Part shown: positions 1-8,937 of the stretch, piece by piece
Layout: every line of letters begins with the position of its first letter
Numbering within the stretch: the first letter of the stretch is position 1
Source: Halorussus ruber
Lineage (GTDB): Archaea; Halobacteriota; Halobacteria; Halobacteriales; Haladaptataceae
DNA: 64,000 nt
Assembly (NCBI RefSeq): GCF_004765785.1
Contig: NZ_SBIT01000018.1
Span: 1-64,000, forward strand
Direction of reading: 5' to 3'
Made by a program: the position numbers and the translations under genes
Notes under the pieces: generated by a model
Databases searched by the model: none
Seen by the model: the letters and a program-made list of their open reading frames with translations, nothing else
Told to the model about the DNA's origin: nothing

Positions 1-52
1 GTGTCCGTTCACGCTCCACAAACTCCAAGTCAATCCAGTCACTACAACCGCT

Positions 53-100
53 GAGGCGGGTGATTTTGGCCATGAATCAGCACAAAATCACTCCCGCCTC
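53..100. terminator. Long imperfect hairpin near the left edge
   Basis: The arms GAGGCGGG-TGATTTTG and CAAAATCA-ct-CCCGCCTC pair with a two-base bulge and a 14-base loop. It may terminate a gene lying left of the window or be an end of a mobile element; nothing here decides. The rest of positions 1-199 shows no gene that I can support; a reading frame open from base 1 stops at 52-54. Confidence 0.35.
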
Positions 101-199
101 ATCCTTCACTCTTAACTAAACACGACCGTAAGCTCAAACCGCGATTTTACATACCTCGGCGCGTCTGGGGGCGACTCCGAACTTCGCGTCGTACCGGCG

Positions 200-547
200 C
201 TATTCGAGGAGAACGTAGTTGTCGGAGACCGTTACGTCGTAGTCTGCATACTCGAAGGAGACCTCCACGTCGGTCGGGATGTCTTCCGTCCGGGTGAAAA
301 CCAGTCCCGCCGCGGGCGACTGGGTTTCGGCCTCGACCAGTCGGTCGAGGGCGTCGGTGTCTAGATGGTCGCCGAGCGGGGGGAGCGCGTCCTTCTCGGC
401 GTCCGTCGCGGTCGCAACCGCCGCTACGACTGCCTCGCTCGCGGTTTCGGCCTCGTCGATGAGTCGCCGCCGTCGGGGTCGGTCCCGCGGTCCCGCCGCG
501 CCCTGCGACCGACGTTTCTGCTGGTTCTCCGACATTCGTCTTGCCAT
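200..547 (-). CDS. HalOD1 output-domain protein
   Basis: A 115-residue protein. The first ~30 residues are basic and disordered (many Arg, Lys, Gln). Residues ~36-112 match the haloarchaeal output domain HalOD1: a helix with EAVVAAVA, then LPPLGDHLDTDALDRL, then two beta strands with VSFEYADYDVTV. HalOD1 proteins are presumed small signalling or regulatory modules, often near sensor genes; no biochemical role is known. I chose the ATG at 547; a second ATG at 535 (MSENQQ) is equally possible. It is monocistronic, with an AT-rich island (about 575-620) upstream as its likely promoter region. Function beyond the domain name cannot be inferred. Confidence 0.75.
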   Translation of the reverse strand: MARRMSENQQKRRSQGAAGPRDRPRRRRLIDEAETASEAVVAAVATATDAEKDALPPLGDHLDTDALDRLVEAETQSPAAGLVFTRTEDIPTDVEVSFEYADYDVTVSDNYVLLE

Positions 548-686
548 ATACGTCAAGACGATTTAGTACCTTGGGTTATTGATTTGTTCCGATGTATTAT
601 TATTTATAATATTGTCCGGGGGCAAAATTTCGTCTGCTGGCTCTTCGGCGCTTCTACCTGCTATTCTGCCGAAATCCGTAGGCTGA

Positions 687-1934
687 CTACCGCGGCGTCT
701 CGGTTCCCCACTGGTCGAGCGCGGCCGCGAGTTCCGGATGCTCCTCGGCGTAGTCTTCGAGCGGGACACCCTCCATCGTCGCGTCGATGGCCTGCCGGAG
801 GGCCTTCGCTCCGGCGTGGGTGCCGTCGGGGTGGCCGTGGATGCCGCCACCGGCCTGAATCCCGATGTTGGTTCCGGCGCGGTCCACGAGTTCCGGCACG
901 AGACCGGGGTGGAGGCCGCCGGAGGCCATCGGCAGCACGTCGTTCAGGCCGTAGAGGTCCGAGTAGAGCCACTCGTTGATGCCGACCGTGTCCTCGTTTT
1001 CGAGTTTGCCGAGGTCGGCGGTGCCGGTGTGGATGTGGTCCACGCCGCAGAGGCGAGCGACCTGCGCGACGACGCGCATCGAGACGCCGTGGGTTTCGAT
1101 GCGGTCGAAGGCGGCGTGCATCGCTCGGTGGGCGTGGATGGCCAGCCCGTGTCTCTCACACCGCTCGCGGACCTGCTGGACCGCGGCCCATCCGGCCGTA
1201 ATCACGTCCACCATGACGTACTCACAGCCCTGCTCGGCCGCCATGTCCACGCGGTCTAACATCTCGCCGCCGTCGGCGGTGACGTTGACCAGATAGCTCT
1301 TGGTCTCGCCGGTCTCGTCCTCGGCCTGGTCGCGCTTTTCGAGGCTTCGCTTGAGGCGCTCCTCGAAGGGATTGAACTCCTGGTCGGTCAGGTTCTCGTC
1401 GTCCTTCAGCAGGTCGATGCCGCCGGTCCACGCCTCGTAGCCGACTTGGACGTGCTGGTCGGTCGTGAGGCCGACCTTCGGCTTGGGCACCGTCGCGGTG
1501 ATGGGCCGGTCTCCGGCGTCGAAGATTTCGTCGCGGACGCTCGTTCCGAACTGGGGACCGGGGAAGGAGGAGGTCAGTTTCTCGGGCCAGTCGCAGTCCC
1601 GCAGTCGGATGCGTTCGACCGCTTTCATCCCGAGGATGTTGCCCGCGATGCACGAGAGGACTTGGGGCATGTTGCCCGCCTCGAAGAGGGCGTCGGGGTA
1701 CGCGACCGTCACCGAGTTCCCGTCGATTCCGCAGGCGGTGGCGCTCAGGTCCCGCACGGAGCCTTCGACCTGCAACTCGGCCCACGTGCCGTTTGAACTC
1801 TCGGAGGCGACCCTGCTGGCGGCGGCCTCCACGTCCATGTCGCTGGCCGGTTCGACGTAGAACTCGCAGACGAGGTCGGTATCGGACGGGTCGTAGTCGA
1901 GGTCGAGGAAGTCCTCGTAGGTTATTCCGGTCAT
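687..1934 (-). CDS. rbcL: Ribulose-1,5-bisphosphate carboxylase, archaeal form III large subunit
   Basis: A 415-residue form III RuBisCO, of normal length. In archaea this enzyme carboxylates RuBP made from nucleoside monophosphates (AMP/NMP pathway), giving two 3-phosphoglycerates; it is not part of a Calvin cycle. Catalytic parts are present: KPKVGL at 151-156; GGIDLLKDDE at 171-180 with the carbamylated Lys177 and metal ligands Asp179 and Glu180; IHAHRAMH at 267-273; loop-6 Lys310 in DLGKLE; and the phosphate-binding SGG (338-340) and GGG (362-364). I chose the ATG at 1934 because the upstream extension is unlike the family and a TATA-like TTTATTG lies at 1965-1971, about 33 bases before it. 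No AMP phosphorylase or ribose-1,5-bisphosphate isomerase gene is nearby, so those steps must be encoded elsewhere. Confidence 0.95.
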   Translation of the reverse strand: MTGITYEDFLDLDYDPSDTDLVCEFYVEPASDMDVEAAASRVASESSNGTWAELQVEGSVRDLSATACGIDGNSVTVAYPDALFEAGNMPQVLSCIAGNILGMKAVERIRLRDCDWPEKLTSSFPGPQFGTSVRDEIFDAGDRPITATVPKPKVGLTTDQHVQVGYEAWTGGIDLLKDDENLTDQEFNPFEERLKRSLEKRDQAEDETGETKSYLVNVTADGGEMLDRVDMAAEQGCEYVMVDVITAGWAAVQQVRERCERHGLAIHAHRAMHAAFDRIETHGVSMRVVAQVARLCGVDHIHTGTADLGKLENEDTVGINEWLYSDLYGLNDVLPMASGGLHPGLVPELVDRAGTNIGIQAGGGIHGHPDGTHAGAKALRQAIDATMEGVPLEDYAEEHPELAAALDQWGTETPR

Positions 1935-1976
1935 AGTACTCCCGAGAACTATCGTCGCTGATACCAATAAAGATGC

Positions 1977-2190
1977 ACCCCGAGCGAAAGATCCACTCTG
2001 AGCGAAAGAGGCACGCCGAGCGCCGAATCACCCGATTCGGCGCTCGGTGGCACAGACAACTGGCGAACACTCGACGTACCAGCCGGCGGCGAACACTCGG
2101 CCGACCAGCCGACAGCAGGCGCTCGGTGACCCAACCGAGAGCGAACACTTGGCCGACCAGCCGACAGCGAACGCTCCGCAAATCAGACGG
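1977..2190. repeat. Array of degenerate 26-27 bp direct repeats adjoining hairpin element A
   Basis: Read on the minus strand from 2190 leftwards, units of 26-27 bases follow one another, each of the type GAGCGTTCGCTGTCGGCTGG followed by TCGGCC. About five or six diverged units are visible down to roughly 2040; GAGCG cores continue to 1977. There is no open frame with a recognisable protein. The array ends exactly where the conserved head of the hairpin element begins (2193). The same unit type flanks other copies of the element. Confidence 0.7.
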
Positions 2191-2192
2191 CA

Positions 2193-2330
2193 GGGTGGGA
2201 TAAAGGGGCCGGTCGCTCGCAGGCCGGAGGCCCGTGGTCGTCTCAGCGACCCCTATCGGCGCGGGTTGTGCGGAGAGCGCCGATACGTCGCTGAGCGACT
2301 GCGAGCGACCGGGGACTTCAGAAGTGTTCA
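2193..2330 (+). repeat. Intergenic hairpin element, copy A
   Basis: Member of a dispersed family found seven times in this window. The head is GGGTGGGATAAAGGGGCCGG and the tail is CGACCGGGGACTTCAGAAG. Terminal arms GGTCGCTCGC and GCGAGCGACC are complementary. Inside, TCAGCGAC pairs with GTCGCTGA and CTATCGGCGC with GCGCCGATAC. Together they would fold into one long stem with internal loops. The stretch 2331-2487 to its right is AT-rich and carries nothing else I can name. Confidence 0.75.
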
Positions 2331-2487
2331 CGGTCGCCGTCGAGAACTTGGCGACTGTCCTGCCGCCACGGTTTGAGGGGCATATTTATTTCCTTATAAT
2401 AAGAATATATTTTCTTAACACCACTCTACAATTGCGATTCACGAAAGAAAGCCGAGAGGAGAAGACGAAAACTACCGCCCGCGACCG

Positions 2488-3075
2488 CTATCCCTGTTGC
2501 TCCTCGACGCGCACGAAGGTTCGGTACTTCAGGTCGTCCTCTCGCAGTTCCTCCAGAATGCGCTCGACCAGCACCTCCTCGGGGTCGTGGAGGCCCGACA
2601 CTCGGTCCTCCAAGTCCTCGAAGCTCTCGAAGGGCTTGCGCTTTCGCTGTTCGAGGATGTTGTTGCGCAGTTTCTTGCCGATGCCGGGCAGGAGGTTGAG
2701 CTGGTGGAGCCGGAGGGTAATCGGCTGGGCGTCGTTGTAGAAGTCCACGAACCGCCGTTCGTTCGACTCCACCACGTCTCGGATGGCGTGTTCGAGTTCC
2801 GACTGGGCCGCCCCGGAGAGGTCCTCGAACTCGATTTCGCGGACGTTCGCCACGAGGTCGTCCGACGGGTCGGCGTCGAACCGGTCGGTGATGGTGAGAC
2901 TCACGTCCTCTTCGAGCGTGACCTCGAACAGTCGGAACTCCTCGACGCCGAGGGCGTAGGCGAGGGCTGGCTTCTGGTACTGGGGCCGGTCGTCGTCGGC
3001 GCGGCCGTGCGGGAGGTAGTCCAGCACGACCGCGGGAACCTGCGCTTCGTCGTCGTTCTGTTCGCTCATTGTCAT
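2488..3075 (-). CDS. DUF655 family protein with helix-hairpin-helix
   Basis: A 195-residue archaeal protein of the DUF655 family. The N-terminal two thirds form an OB-like beta domain (residues ~15-115). A helix-hairpin-helix motif, LLPGIGKKLRNNILEQR (about 126-142), suggests nucleic-acid binding. In archaea this gene commonly sits beside rpl21e and rpoF, as here, which ties it to translation, transcription or rRNA maturation without proving a role. It is the last gene of the L21e-rpoF-DUF655 operon, 45 bases after rpoF. The start could be 3075 or the ATG at 3069. Annotated as conserved with unknown biochemical function. Confidence 0.88.
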   Translation of the reverse strand: MTMSEQNDDEAQVPAVVLDYLPHGRADDDRPQYQKPALAYALGVEEFRLFEVTLEEDVSLTITDRFDADPSDDLVANVREIEFEDLSGAAQSELEHAIRDVVESNERRFVDFYNDAQPITLRLHQLNLLPGIGKKLRNNILEQRKRKPFESFEDLEDRVSGLHDPEEVLVERILEELREDDLKYRTFVRVEEQQG

Positions 3076-3120
3076 GGAATACGCCGACGAGATACTTAAA
3101 GAGTTGGTGGCAATCGGTCG

Positions 3121-3477
3121 TCAGTCGTACTTGGCGACGACGTTCAGGATGTCGTCGAGTTCGTCACCCGAGAGGGTGTAGCGCTCTTGGGCGTACACAG
3201 CGCGGAGTTCGTCGCGGTCCTTCGGCAGGATGTCGGCAATCTTGTGCGCCGTCTGCTCGTCCACCTTCTCGAGTTCGAGGAGGTCCTCCACGAGTTCGCG
3301 GGACTCCTCGGCGTCGAGCGTGGCGAACCGGTTGACGTGTTCGATGGCGCGGGCCAACTCGTAGCGCATCTCTCGGTCCTCGTCCAGCGCGCGCTCTTGC
3401 TCGACGTCCGAGAGCAGTTCTTTGGCTTCCGCCGTGGTCAGGAACTCCTCCTCGACCTTTTCCTTGAAGATGGTCAT
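3121..3477 (-). CDS. rpoF: DNA-directed RNA polymerase subunit F (Rpb4-like)
   Basis: A 118-residue Rpb4/RpoF homologue, all helical and acidic, matching the archaeal family from MTIFKEKVEEEFLTTAEAKELL to the C-terminal HRDC-like helices (KIADILPKDRDELRAVYAQE). With RpoE it forms the stalk of archaeal RNA polymerase, which binds the emerging transcript and assists open-complex formation and termination. The gene starts one base after the L21e stop codon, so the two are probably translationally coupled. Its place between L21e and DUF655 is the usual archaeal arrangement. Confidence 0.95.
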   Translation of the reverse strand: MTIFKEKVEEEFLTTAEAKELLSDVEQERALDEDREMRYELARAIEHVNRFATLDAEESRELVEDLLELEKVDEQTAHKIADILPKDRDELRAVYAQERYTLSGDELDDILNVVAKYD

Positions 3478-3478
3478 G

Positions 3479-3769
3479 CTATTCCTGCGCTTTCAGGTGC
3501 GCGGGGGTGACGATGAGGGTCTTGTCCTTGCCGCGGTCGCTGATGGCGACCTTGTAGGCTTCGCCCTGCTCGCCGACGATTTCGCCGGTCTGGCCGCCGA
3601 AGCGCGGGTGGAAGCGGCCCTTCTCGACGCTCGGGTCGATTTTGAGGTGGACCTTCTGGCCCTCCTCGTACTGCTGGACGGCCCGCTGAGGCGGAGACGT
3701 ACCGCTCTCGCGGGGGTCGTTCGAGAGCTTGTTGCGAGTGCTGTGGTAGGGTCCGTTCGAACTCGGCAT
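3479..3769 (-). CDS. rpl21e: 50S ribosomal protein L21e
   Basis: A 96-residue ribosomal protein L21e (eL21). Typical features are the N-terminal [19 protein letters not shown], the SH3-like core [20 protein letters not shown] and [16 protein letters not shown], and the basic C-terminus. It belongs to the large subunit. The frame stays open upstream to 3811, but the family starts at [10 protein letters not shown], and the TATA-like ATTTATAAT at 3798-3806 (minus strand) lies about 30 bases before the ATG at 3769, fitting a leaderless or nearly leaderless mRNA. First gene of the L21e-rpoF-DUF655 operon. Confidence 0.96.
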   Translation of the reverse strand: MPSSNGPYHSTRNKLSNDPRESGTSPPQRAVQQYEEGQKVHLKIDPSVEKGRFHPRFGGQTGEIVGEQGEAYKVAISDRGKDKTLIVTPAHLKAQE

Positions 3770-3949
3770 AGTCGTACCACCCTCTTGTTCTGTCTCCATT
3801 ATAAATGGCACGTTCCGTGCTTCTCGGACACGAGGAGATTCGGTCGGTCGAGGGCGAAAATTCGCCTCGACTCACCCCGTCGAGCAGCGCTTTCGGCGCG
3901 ACGTGCCCAAAGGACAAGAGTAACCTGCTATCCGTTCGTCGGTTCGCCC

Positions 3950-5113
3950 ATGACCGACGACGAGTTCAGATTCGAGACGCGCTCGATTCACGCCGGACAG
4001 GAACCGGACGAGGAGACCGGGGCGCTCATGACCCCGATTCACGCCAACTCGACCTACGAGCAGGACGCGCCGGGCGAACACCGGGGCTACGAGTACTCCC
4101 GGACCGGCAATCCCACGCGCACCGACTTGGAGGCCAACGTCGCCAGCCTCGAAGGCGGCGAGTACGGCCGGGCCTTCTCCAGCGGGATGGGCGCGATCAA
4201 CACCGTGCTGAACCTCCTCGAAGCGGGCGACCACGTCGTCGCCAGCGAGGACGTCTACGGCGGCACCCACCGCATCTTCACGCAGGTCTACGAGCAGTAC
4301 GACCTCGAATTCGACTTCGTGGACATGACCGACCTCGACGAGACCGAGTCTGCGATGCGCGAGGAGACCGAACTCGTGTGGGTCGAGACCCCCACGAATC
4401 CCCTGCTCAACGTCGTGGACATCGAGGGCACCGCCGACATCGCCCACGACCACGACGCCCTCTGCGCCGTGGACAACACCTTCGCCACGCCGTACCTCCA
4501 GCGCCCGCTCGAACTCGGCGCTGACCTCGTGGCCCACTCGCTGACGAAGTACATGGGCGGCCACTCCGACGTCGTCGGCGGGGCCTTGGTCACCGACGAC
4601 GAGGAGCTAGACGAGCAGTTCGGCTTCTACCAGAACAGCGTCGGCGCGACCCCCGGTCCCCACGAGTGCTTCCTCGTCCTCCGGGGCACCAAGACGCTCC
4701 CGGTCCGGATGGACCGCCACTGCGAGAACGCCAGCGAGTTGGCCGAGTGGCTGGAGGGCCACGAGGACGTGGACCGGGTCTACTACCCCGGCCTCGAATC
4801 GCACCCCGACCACGACCTCGCCTCCTCGCAGATGGACGACTTCGGCGGGATGGTCAGCTTCGAGATGGACGCGAGCCTCGAAGAGACCGCCGACGTGGTG
4901 AGCGAGACCGAGGTCTTCACGCTCGCGGAGAGTCTCGGCGGGGTGGAAAGTCTCATCGAACAGCCCGCGACCATGACCCACGCCGCGATTCCGGCCGAAG
5001 AGCGCGAAGCGGCGGGGCTTCGTGACGGCCTGATTCGGGCGAGCATCGGCATCGAGAACGTCGAGGACCTGAAGGCGGACCTTCAGCAGGCGTTCGAGAA
5101 GTCGCTGGAGTGA
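3950..5113 (+). CDS. Cystathionine gamma-synthase/lyase-type PLP enzyme
   Basis: A 387-residue member of the Cys/Met-metabolism PLP family (fold type I). The hallmarks are EYSRTGNPTR (48-57), the PLP-phosphate site SSGMGA (77-82), ETPTNPLL (146-153), VDNTFATP with Asp175, and Schiff-base Lys200 in AHSLTKYMGGHSD. Such enzymes make or cleave cystathionine, or use O-acyl-homoserine with sulfide or cysteine; sequence alone does not fix which. The ATG at 3950 is the family start; the frame extends far upstream without similarity. Monocistronic, divergent from the ribosomal operon. No methionine- or cysteine-synthesis partner lies beside it. Confidence 0.88.
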   Translation: MTDDEFRFETRSIHAGQEPDEETGALMTPIHANSTYEQDAPGEHRGYEYSRTGNPTRTDLEANVASLEGGEYGRAFSSGMGAINTVLNLLEAGDHVVASEDVYGGTHRIFTQVYEQYDLEFDFVDMTDLDETESAMREETELVWVETPTNPLLNVVDIEGTADIAHDHDALCAVDNTFATPYLQRPLELGADLVAHSLTKYMGGHSDVVGGALVTDDEELDEQFGFYQNSVGATPGPHECFLVLRGTKTLPVRMDRHCENASELAEWLEGHEDVDRVYYPGLESHPDHDLASSQMDDFGGMVSFEMDASLEETADVVSETEVFTLAESLGGVESLIEQPATMTHAAIPAEEREAAGLRDGLIRASIGIENVEDLKADLQQAFEKSLE

Positions 5114-5206
5114 GACATCCGGGACGAAGTCTCGGTCGCTCGCTCTGTCGACCGGAAATTTCCACTCTGAATTAATTTTAAGTTATTTTACTATGTCGTG
5201 TCTCGC

Positions 5207-7621
5207 ATGGACGTGCCAGACCAGCGATGTGGCTACATCACTGAATCCGCGGAGGTTTCCAGTTGTTGCTGTCGAGAACCGTGCGAAGACAGCGACCGAT
5301 GCCTCTGGCACGCCGACCGAGCGCAGAAACCGACGACTCGAATTCACGATGACCGAGCGAACGACGGGGAGGTTCTAAACGGGACCGTCCTCCGAGCCTG
5401 TGCCTTCCAGACGCGGATTTCGTTCGCCGACTGCGCACTCGAAAGCGCCGACCTGCGTCGGACTACCTTGCGCGACAGCATCTTCTTCGGGGCGAACCTT
5501 TCGTCCGCACTCCTCGAAGACGCTGACTTCAGCGGGGCCGATTTCAAAGACGCGACCCTGCGTCGGGCAACCCTCCAAAACGCCATCTTCACCGATGCGA
5601 ATCTATCTTTCGCGGACTTAACTGAAGCCGACATCTCGTCGGCCGTCCTCGAAAGCGCGAACCTCCGACGGGCGAACCTCTGTCGAACGACTGGCAAGGC
5701 GGTGGACCTCGAATCGGCGAAGCTCTCCGAAGCAAGTCTCGAACGTGCCGAGTTCGCGTCGGCAACGTTCGACGGGGCGAACCTCCGTGAGGCAGACCTC
5801 ACGAAGGGTAGCTTCCGCGGGAGTAGCTTCACGGGGGCGAGGCTGACTGCAGCGGACCTTCCCGAATCGGATTTTGGTTTCGCTCGCCTCGACGGGGCAG
5901 TCCTACACAATGCGGACCTCTCGTCGGCAAACCTTCGCCGGGCGGAGCTTTCGGAAATAGACTTCGGAAATGCGACACTTCGGCAAGCGAACCTTGGCGG
6001 TGCATCGCTCGATGACGCGAACCTCGGCCGTGCTGGTCTCAAGAACGCCAATCTGTCAGGGGCAGACCTTCGCGGTGCCACGCTCCTCAGAGTTGACCTC
6101 CGTCTGGCGAGCCTTCGAAACGCCGTACTCGACGAGGCCGATCTCAAACGAGCGTCGTCCGCCGAGGCCGATTTTACCGGGGCATCGCTTCGTGAGGCGG
6201 ACCTCTCCGAGGCGAGTTTCGCGGAGGCCGACTTCGAGGAGGCCGAACTCTACGGCGTCGATATCTCGGGAACTAATCTCAGAGGGTGTAATTTCGTTAA
6301 CGCGGACTTTCGGGAGGCCGACCTCTCGAAGTCCGAGTGTGAGAACGCAGATGTTTCCGATGCGGACCTCTCGGACGCCGACCTCCGAGAAGCGGTCCTC
6401 GACGGGTCGGACCTCACAAACGCGAATCTCCGCGGGGCTAACCTTTCCGGTGCGAGTCTCGTCGGTGCCGACCTCCGAGGGGCGGACCTTACCGATGCCA
6501 TCGTTTCCGGAGCGACACTCTCGGACGCCGACCTCCGGGGAGTGGACCTCACGAACACGGATCTCACCGACGCCGACCTCACGAACACAGACGTTCGGGA
6601 GGCGAATGTGGGCGATGCGAGGTTCGGCGACGCCACGCTGGCCGAAGCGACGCTCCGCGGAGTGGACCTCACGGGCGTCGCGCTCGCCGAAACCGACTTC
6701 GCCGAAGCAGACCTCACCGACGCTGACTTGGCGGATGCGACCCTCGAAGGGGTGGACTTCACCGACGCCGACCTTCCGAACGCAAACCTCACGAACGCCG
6801 ATTTGCGAGAGGCTACCTGTACCGGGGCGGATTTAGAGAGCGCCTTTCTGAGAGACGCCAACCTCCGGGGGGCCGACTTCAGGGGAGCCAATTTGGAGAA
6901 CGCTTCCCTGAGACGAGCGGACCTCCGACAAGCGACCTTCTTCCGGGCCAAACTCTACCAAGTCCACCTCGCTGACGTTCGAATCAACTACCAAACGGAG
7001 TTCGGAGAAAACTGCCGGTACGAAACCGAACCCGAGGCCGATATTTTCGGCGACGTGGACAACCTCAAGGCCTCGGCGTGGACCTACCGCCGTCTGGAAT
7101 CGCTACACGAGGAACACGCGATGGTGGAGAAGGCCCGAAAGTACCACATCTGCAAAGAGGAAGCCCACCGGAAACAGCGCTGGAAGAATTGGAACAACTG
7201 GGGAGAGATAGACGGGGTGCGACCGTCTCACCTCCGGAAGTGGAACCTCCCTCGAGCACTCGTCTACTCCGTCAATCGAAACCTGACGAGACACGGGGAG
7301 AGTCCGTGGCGCGTGGTCGGCGTCTCGTTTTTCGTCATCCTCGCGTGTGCGGTGCTGTATCCGTTCGGTGGGTTCGGTCCGGATGGTACTTCTCCCCGTA
7401 GCTATCCGCACATACTGAACACATTTCCGAATTCGGTGTCCGAGACGGCGACGCTCCTTTTGGACAGCGTCTATTTTAGCACGGTCACGTTCACGACCCT
7501 CGGCTACGGAGACTTACAGCCGGTCGGGTGGGCCAAGTACGTCGCCACGGTCGAGTCCTTCCTCGGCGCGCTCCTGATGGCGCTGTTAGTCTTCGTCCTC
7601 GGCCGACGTGCGACGTGGTAA
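5207..7621 (+). CDS. Giant pentapeptide-repeat protein fused to a K+-channel pore module
   Basis: About 804 residues. A Cys/His-rich N-terminus (CGY, CCCREPC, RCLWHAD within the first ~45 residues) may bind zinc. Residues ~55-595 are roughly a hundred A(D/N)LxX pentapeptides, expected to form one long right-handed quadrilateral beta-helix. A helical, basic linker follows, then a two-helix pore domain: TM1 RVVGVSFFVILACAVLYPF, pore helix and filter TTLGYGD (about 763-769), and TM2 SFLGALLMALLVFVLG. The filter is that of K+-selective channels, so it probably acts in the membrane with the beta-helix as a cytoplasmic sensor or scaffold (inference). A GTG at 5198 is an alternative start. Synonymous codon choice in the repeats is varied and richer in AT than in the neighbours. 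Confidence 0.87.
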   Translation: MDVPDQRCGYITESAEVSSCCCREPCEDSDRCLWHADRAQKPTTRIHDDRANDGEVLNGTVLRACAFQTRISFADCALESADLRRTTLRDSIFFGANLSSALLEDADFSGADFKDATLRRATLQNAIFTDANLSFADLTEADISSAVLESANLRRANLCRTTGKAVDLESAKLSEASLERAEFASATFDGANLREADLTKGSFRGSSFTGARLTAADLPESDFGFARLDGAVLHNADLSSANLRRAELSEIDFGNATLRQANLGGASLDDANLGRAGLKNANLSGADLRGATLLRVDLRLASLRNAVLDEADLKRASSAEADFTGASLREADLSEASFAEADFEEAELYGVDISGTNLRGCNFVNADFREADLSKSECENADVSDADLSDADLREAVLDGSDLTNANLRGANLSGASLVGADLRGADLTDAIVSGATLSDADLRGVDLTNTDLTDADLTNTDVREANVGDARFGDATLAEATLRGVDLTGVALAETDFAEADLTDADLADATLEGVDFTDADLPNANLTNADLREATCTGADLESAFLRDANLRGADFRGANLENASLRRADLRQATFFRAKLYQVHLADVRINYQTEFGENCRYETEPEADIFGDVDNLKASAWTYRRLESLHEEHAMVEKARKYHICKEEAHRKQRWKNWNNWGEIDGVRPSHLRKWNLPRALVYSVNRNLTRHGESPWRVVGVSFFVILACAVLYPFGGFGPDGTSPRSYPHILNTFPNSVSETATLLLDSVYFSTVTFTTLGYGDLQPVGWAKYVATVESFLGALLMALLVFVLGRRATW

Positions 7622-7698
7622 CCCTCCTCTCGAAGCCACTTTTGAGGTGACGCGAGTGTTACCTGAGAACTATACTCGCCGACCGACTACCCAAAGCT

Positions 7699-8331
7699 AT
7701 GTCCAACGAACGCCGACCGGCCGAGGAGTTCGAGGTCACCGCCGACCTCCCGGACAGTCCGATGCACACCACCGGAACCGACCACGTCACGCTCGTCGGG
7801 AGCAACGCCGAGGAGACCATCGCGTTCTATCGGGACCTCCTCGGGATGCCGCTGGTCCTGCGACAACCCAACCTCGACGACCCCGACTCGACGCACCTCT
7901 TTTTCGACACGGGCGACGGGCGCATCCTCACGTTCTTCGTGGACGACGACCGGCCGTCGAACCCGCGGCCCCAGCGCCCTGGCGTCGGCGCGGTCCACCA
8001 CCTCTCGTTCTCCATCGACCCCGAGCGGTTCGTGGAGGTCCGCGAGGCCCTCGAAGACGCCGGACGAGGCTACAACGAGTTCGACCGGGGCATCTTCCAC
8101 TCGCTGTACACCAGCGACCACAACGGTCTGACCATCGAACTGGCGACCGACAAGTGGGCGATTCCCGACGACCGGCGGGGGGAGGTTCTGGCCACCGCCC
8201 AGCGCATCCGCGAGGAGGACGGCGCTGACTTCGCCGAGGAGCGCCACATCGAGGCCGCGCTGGAGGAGTTGGACCTCGACGTCGAGAAGTTCGACTTGCC
8301 GGACGCGCCGACTGGGGCCGGGACGCCGTAA
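7699..8331 (+). CDS. VOC-family metalloenzyme (glyoxalase/dioxygenase-like)
   Basis: A 210-residue vicinal-oxygen-chelate protein. The two beta-alpha-beta-beta-beta modules cover residues ~25-165. Metal-ligand candidates are His in DHVTLVGS (~29), His in HHLSFSI (~99) and Glu in LTIELATD (~148), as in extradiol dioxygenases and glyoxalases. The acidic C-terminal tail (~165-210) is haloarchaeal. The substrate cannot be told. Monocistronic; a hairpin GTGCGCTC-tctcgt-GAGCGCAC at 8364-8385 follows and could stop transcription. Confidence 0.82.
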   Translation: MSNERRPAEEFEVTADLPDSPMHTTGTDHVTLVGSNAEETIAFYRDLLGMPLVLRQPNLDDPDSTHLFFDTGDGRILTFFVDDDRPSNPRPQRPGVGAVHHLSFSIDPERFVEVREALEDAGRGYNEFDRGIFHSLYTSDHNGLTIELATDKWAIPDDRRGEVLATAQRIREEDGADFAEERHIEAALEELDLDVEKFDLPDAPTGAGTP

Positions 8332-8668
8332 GTTTCGGCAAGTCAGACAAAATCCCGGCGTGCGCTGGTGCGCTCTCTCGTGAGCGCACCCTTCCGCGCG
8401 AGGGACGAGTAGCGCAGGAGCGTAGCGACGAGCAACGCAGTCGGTTAGGGAGGGCGTGGTCCGCGGTAGCGGTTCGGGGGTGCTGTGCGGTGACTCCTCG
8501 GCTTCGGGAGTAGCTAGCATAAAATCATATAAAAATGGGTCAGGGAAAACTAACCAATTCTATAAGACACAAAATCAGTACCCTAACCACTAGCCTCACG
8601 ACGAGCTACGACACCCACAACTCACCACCAACCAAAAAACCGCAAACCGCGAAACTGCGAAAACCGAG
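8332..8668. other. Gene-free stretch between convergent genes
   Basis: Holds a GC hairpin at 8364-8385 (candidate terminator for the VOC gene), a purine-rich GAG/GCG segment at 8395-8450 and an AT-rich tail (8518-8640). The VOC and EF-1beta genes converge here. I see no further gene or RNA. Confidence 0.5.
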
Positions 8669-8935
8669 TTAAATCCGACCGACGTTCTGGACTTCGACGC
8701 TCTCGACGCCGTCGACGTTCGAGAAGCCCTCTTCGACGGCTTCCGTCCCGCCCGTGTCGTCGGGGACGATGACCGTCGGCAGGAGGGCGACGAGGCCGAA
8801 CGCGACCTCGTCGCGCTCGAAGCCGTTGATTTTCGCGCCCTCGGGGAGCGAGTCTTCGAGGCACTCCTGAAGGTCGTCGAGGTCGATTTCCGGGCTCTGC
8901 GGCATGACCTTGATTTTGGCGGCTACCTTTCCCAT
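8669..8935 (-). CDS. ef1b: Translation elongation factor EF-1 beta
   Basis: An 88-residue archaeal EF-1beta, the guanine-nucleotide exchange factor for EF-1alpha. It is the compact ferredoxin-like domain typical of archaea: [33 protein letters not shown], and the conserved [18 protein letters not shown] near the end. The ATG at 8935 is the family start. The zinc mini-protein gene ends two bases upstream, so both are almost certainly cotranscribed. Confidence 0.95.
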   Translation of the reverse strand: MGKVAAKIKVMPQSPEIDLDDLQECLEDSLPEGAKINGFERDEVAFGLVALLPTVIVPDDTGGTEAVEEGFSNVDGVESVEVQNVGRI

Positions 8936-8937
8936 GG

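Noticed and set aside
1-54. 3' end of a gene running in from the left
   Set aside because: The 17 codons before the stop are polar and uninformative; a real coding end cannot be supported.
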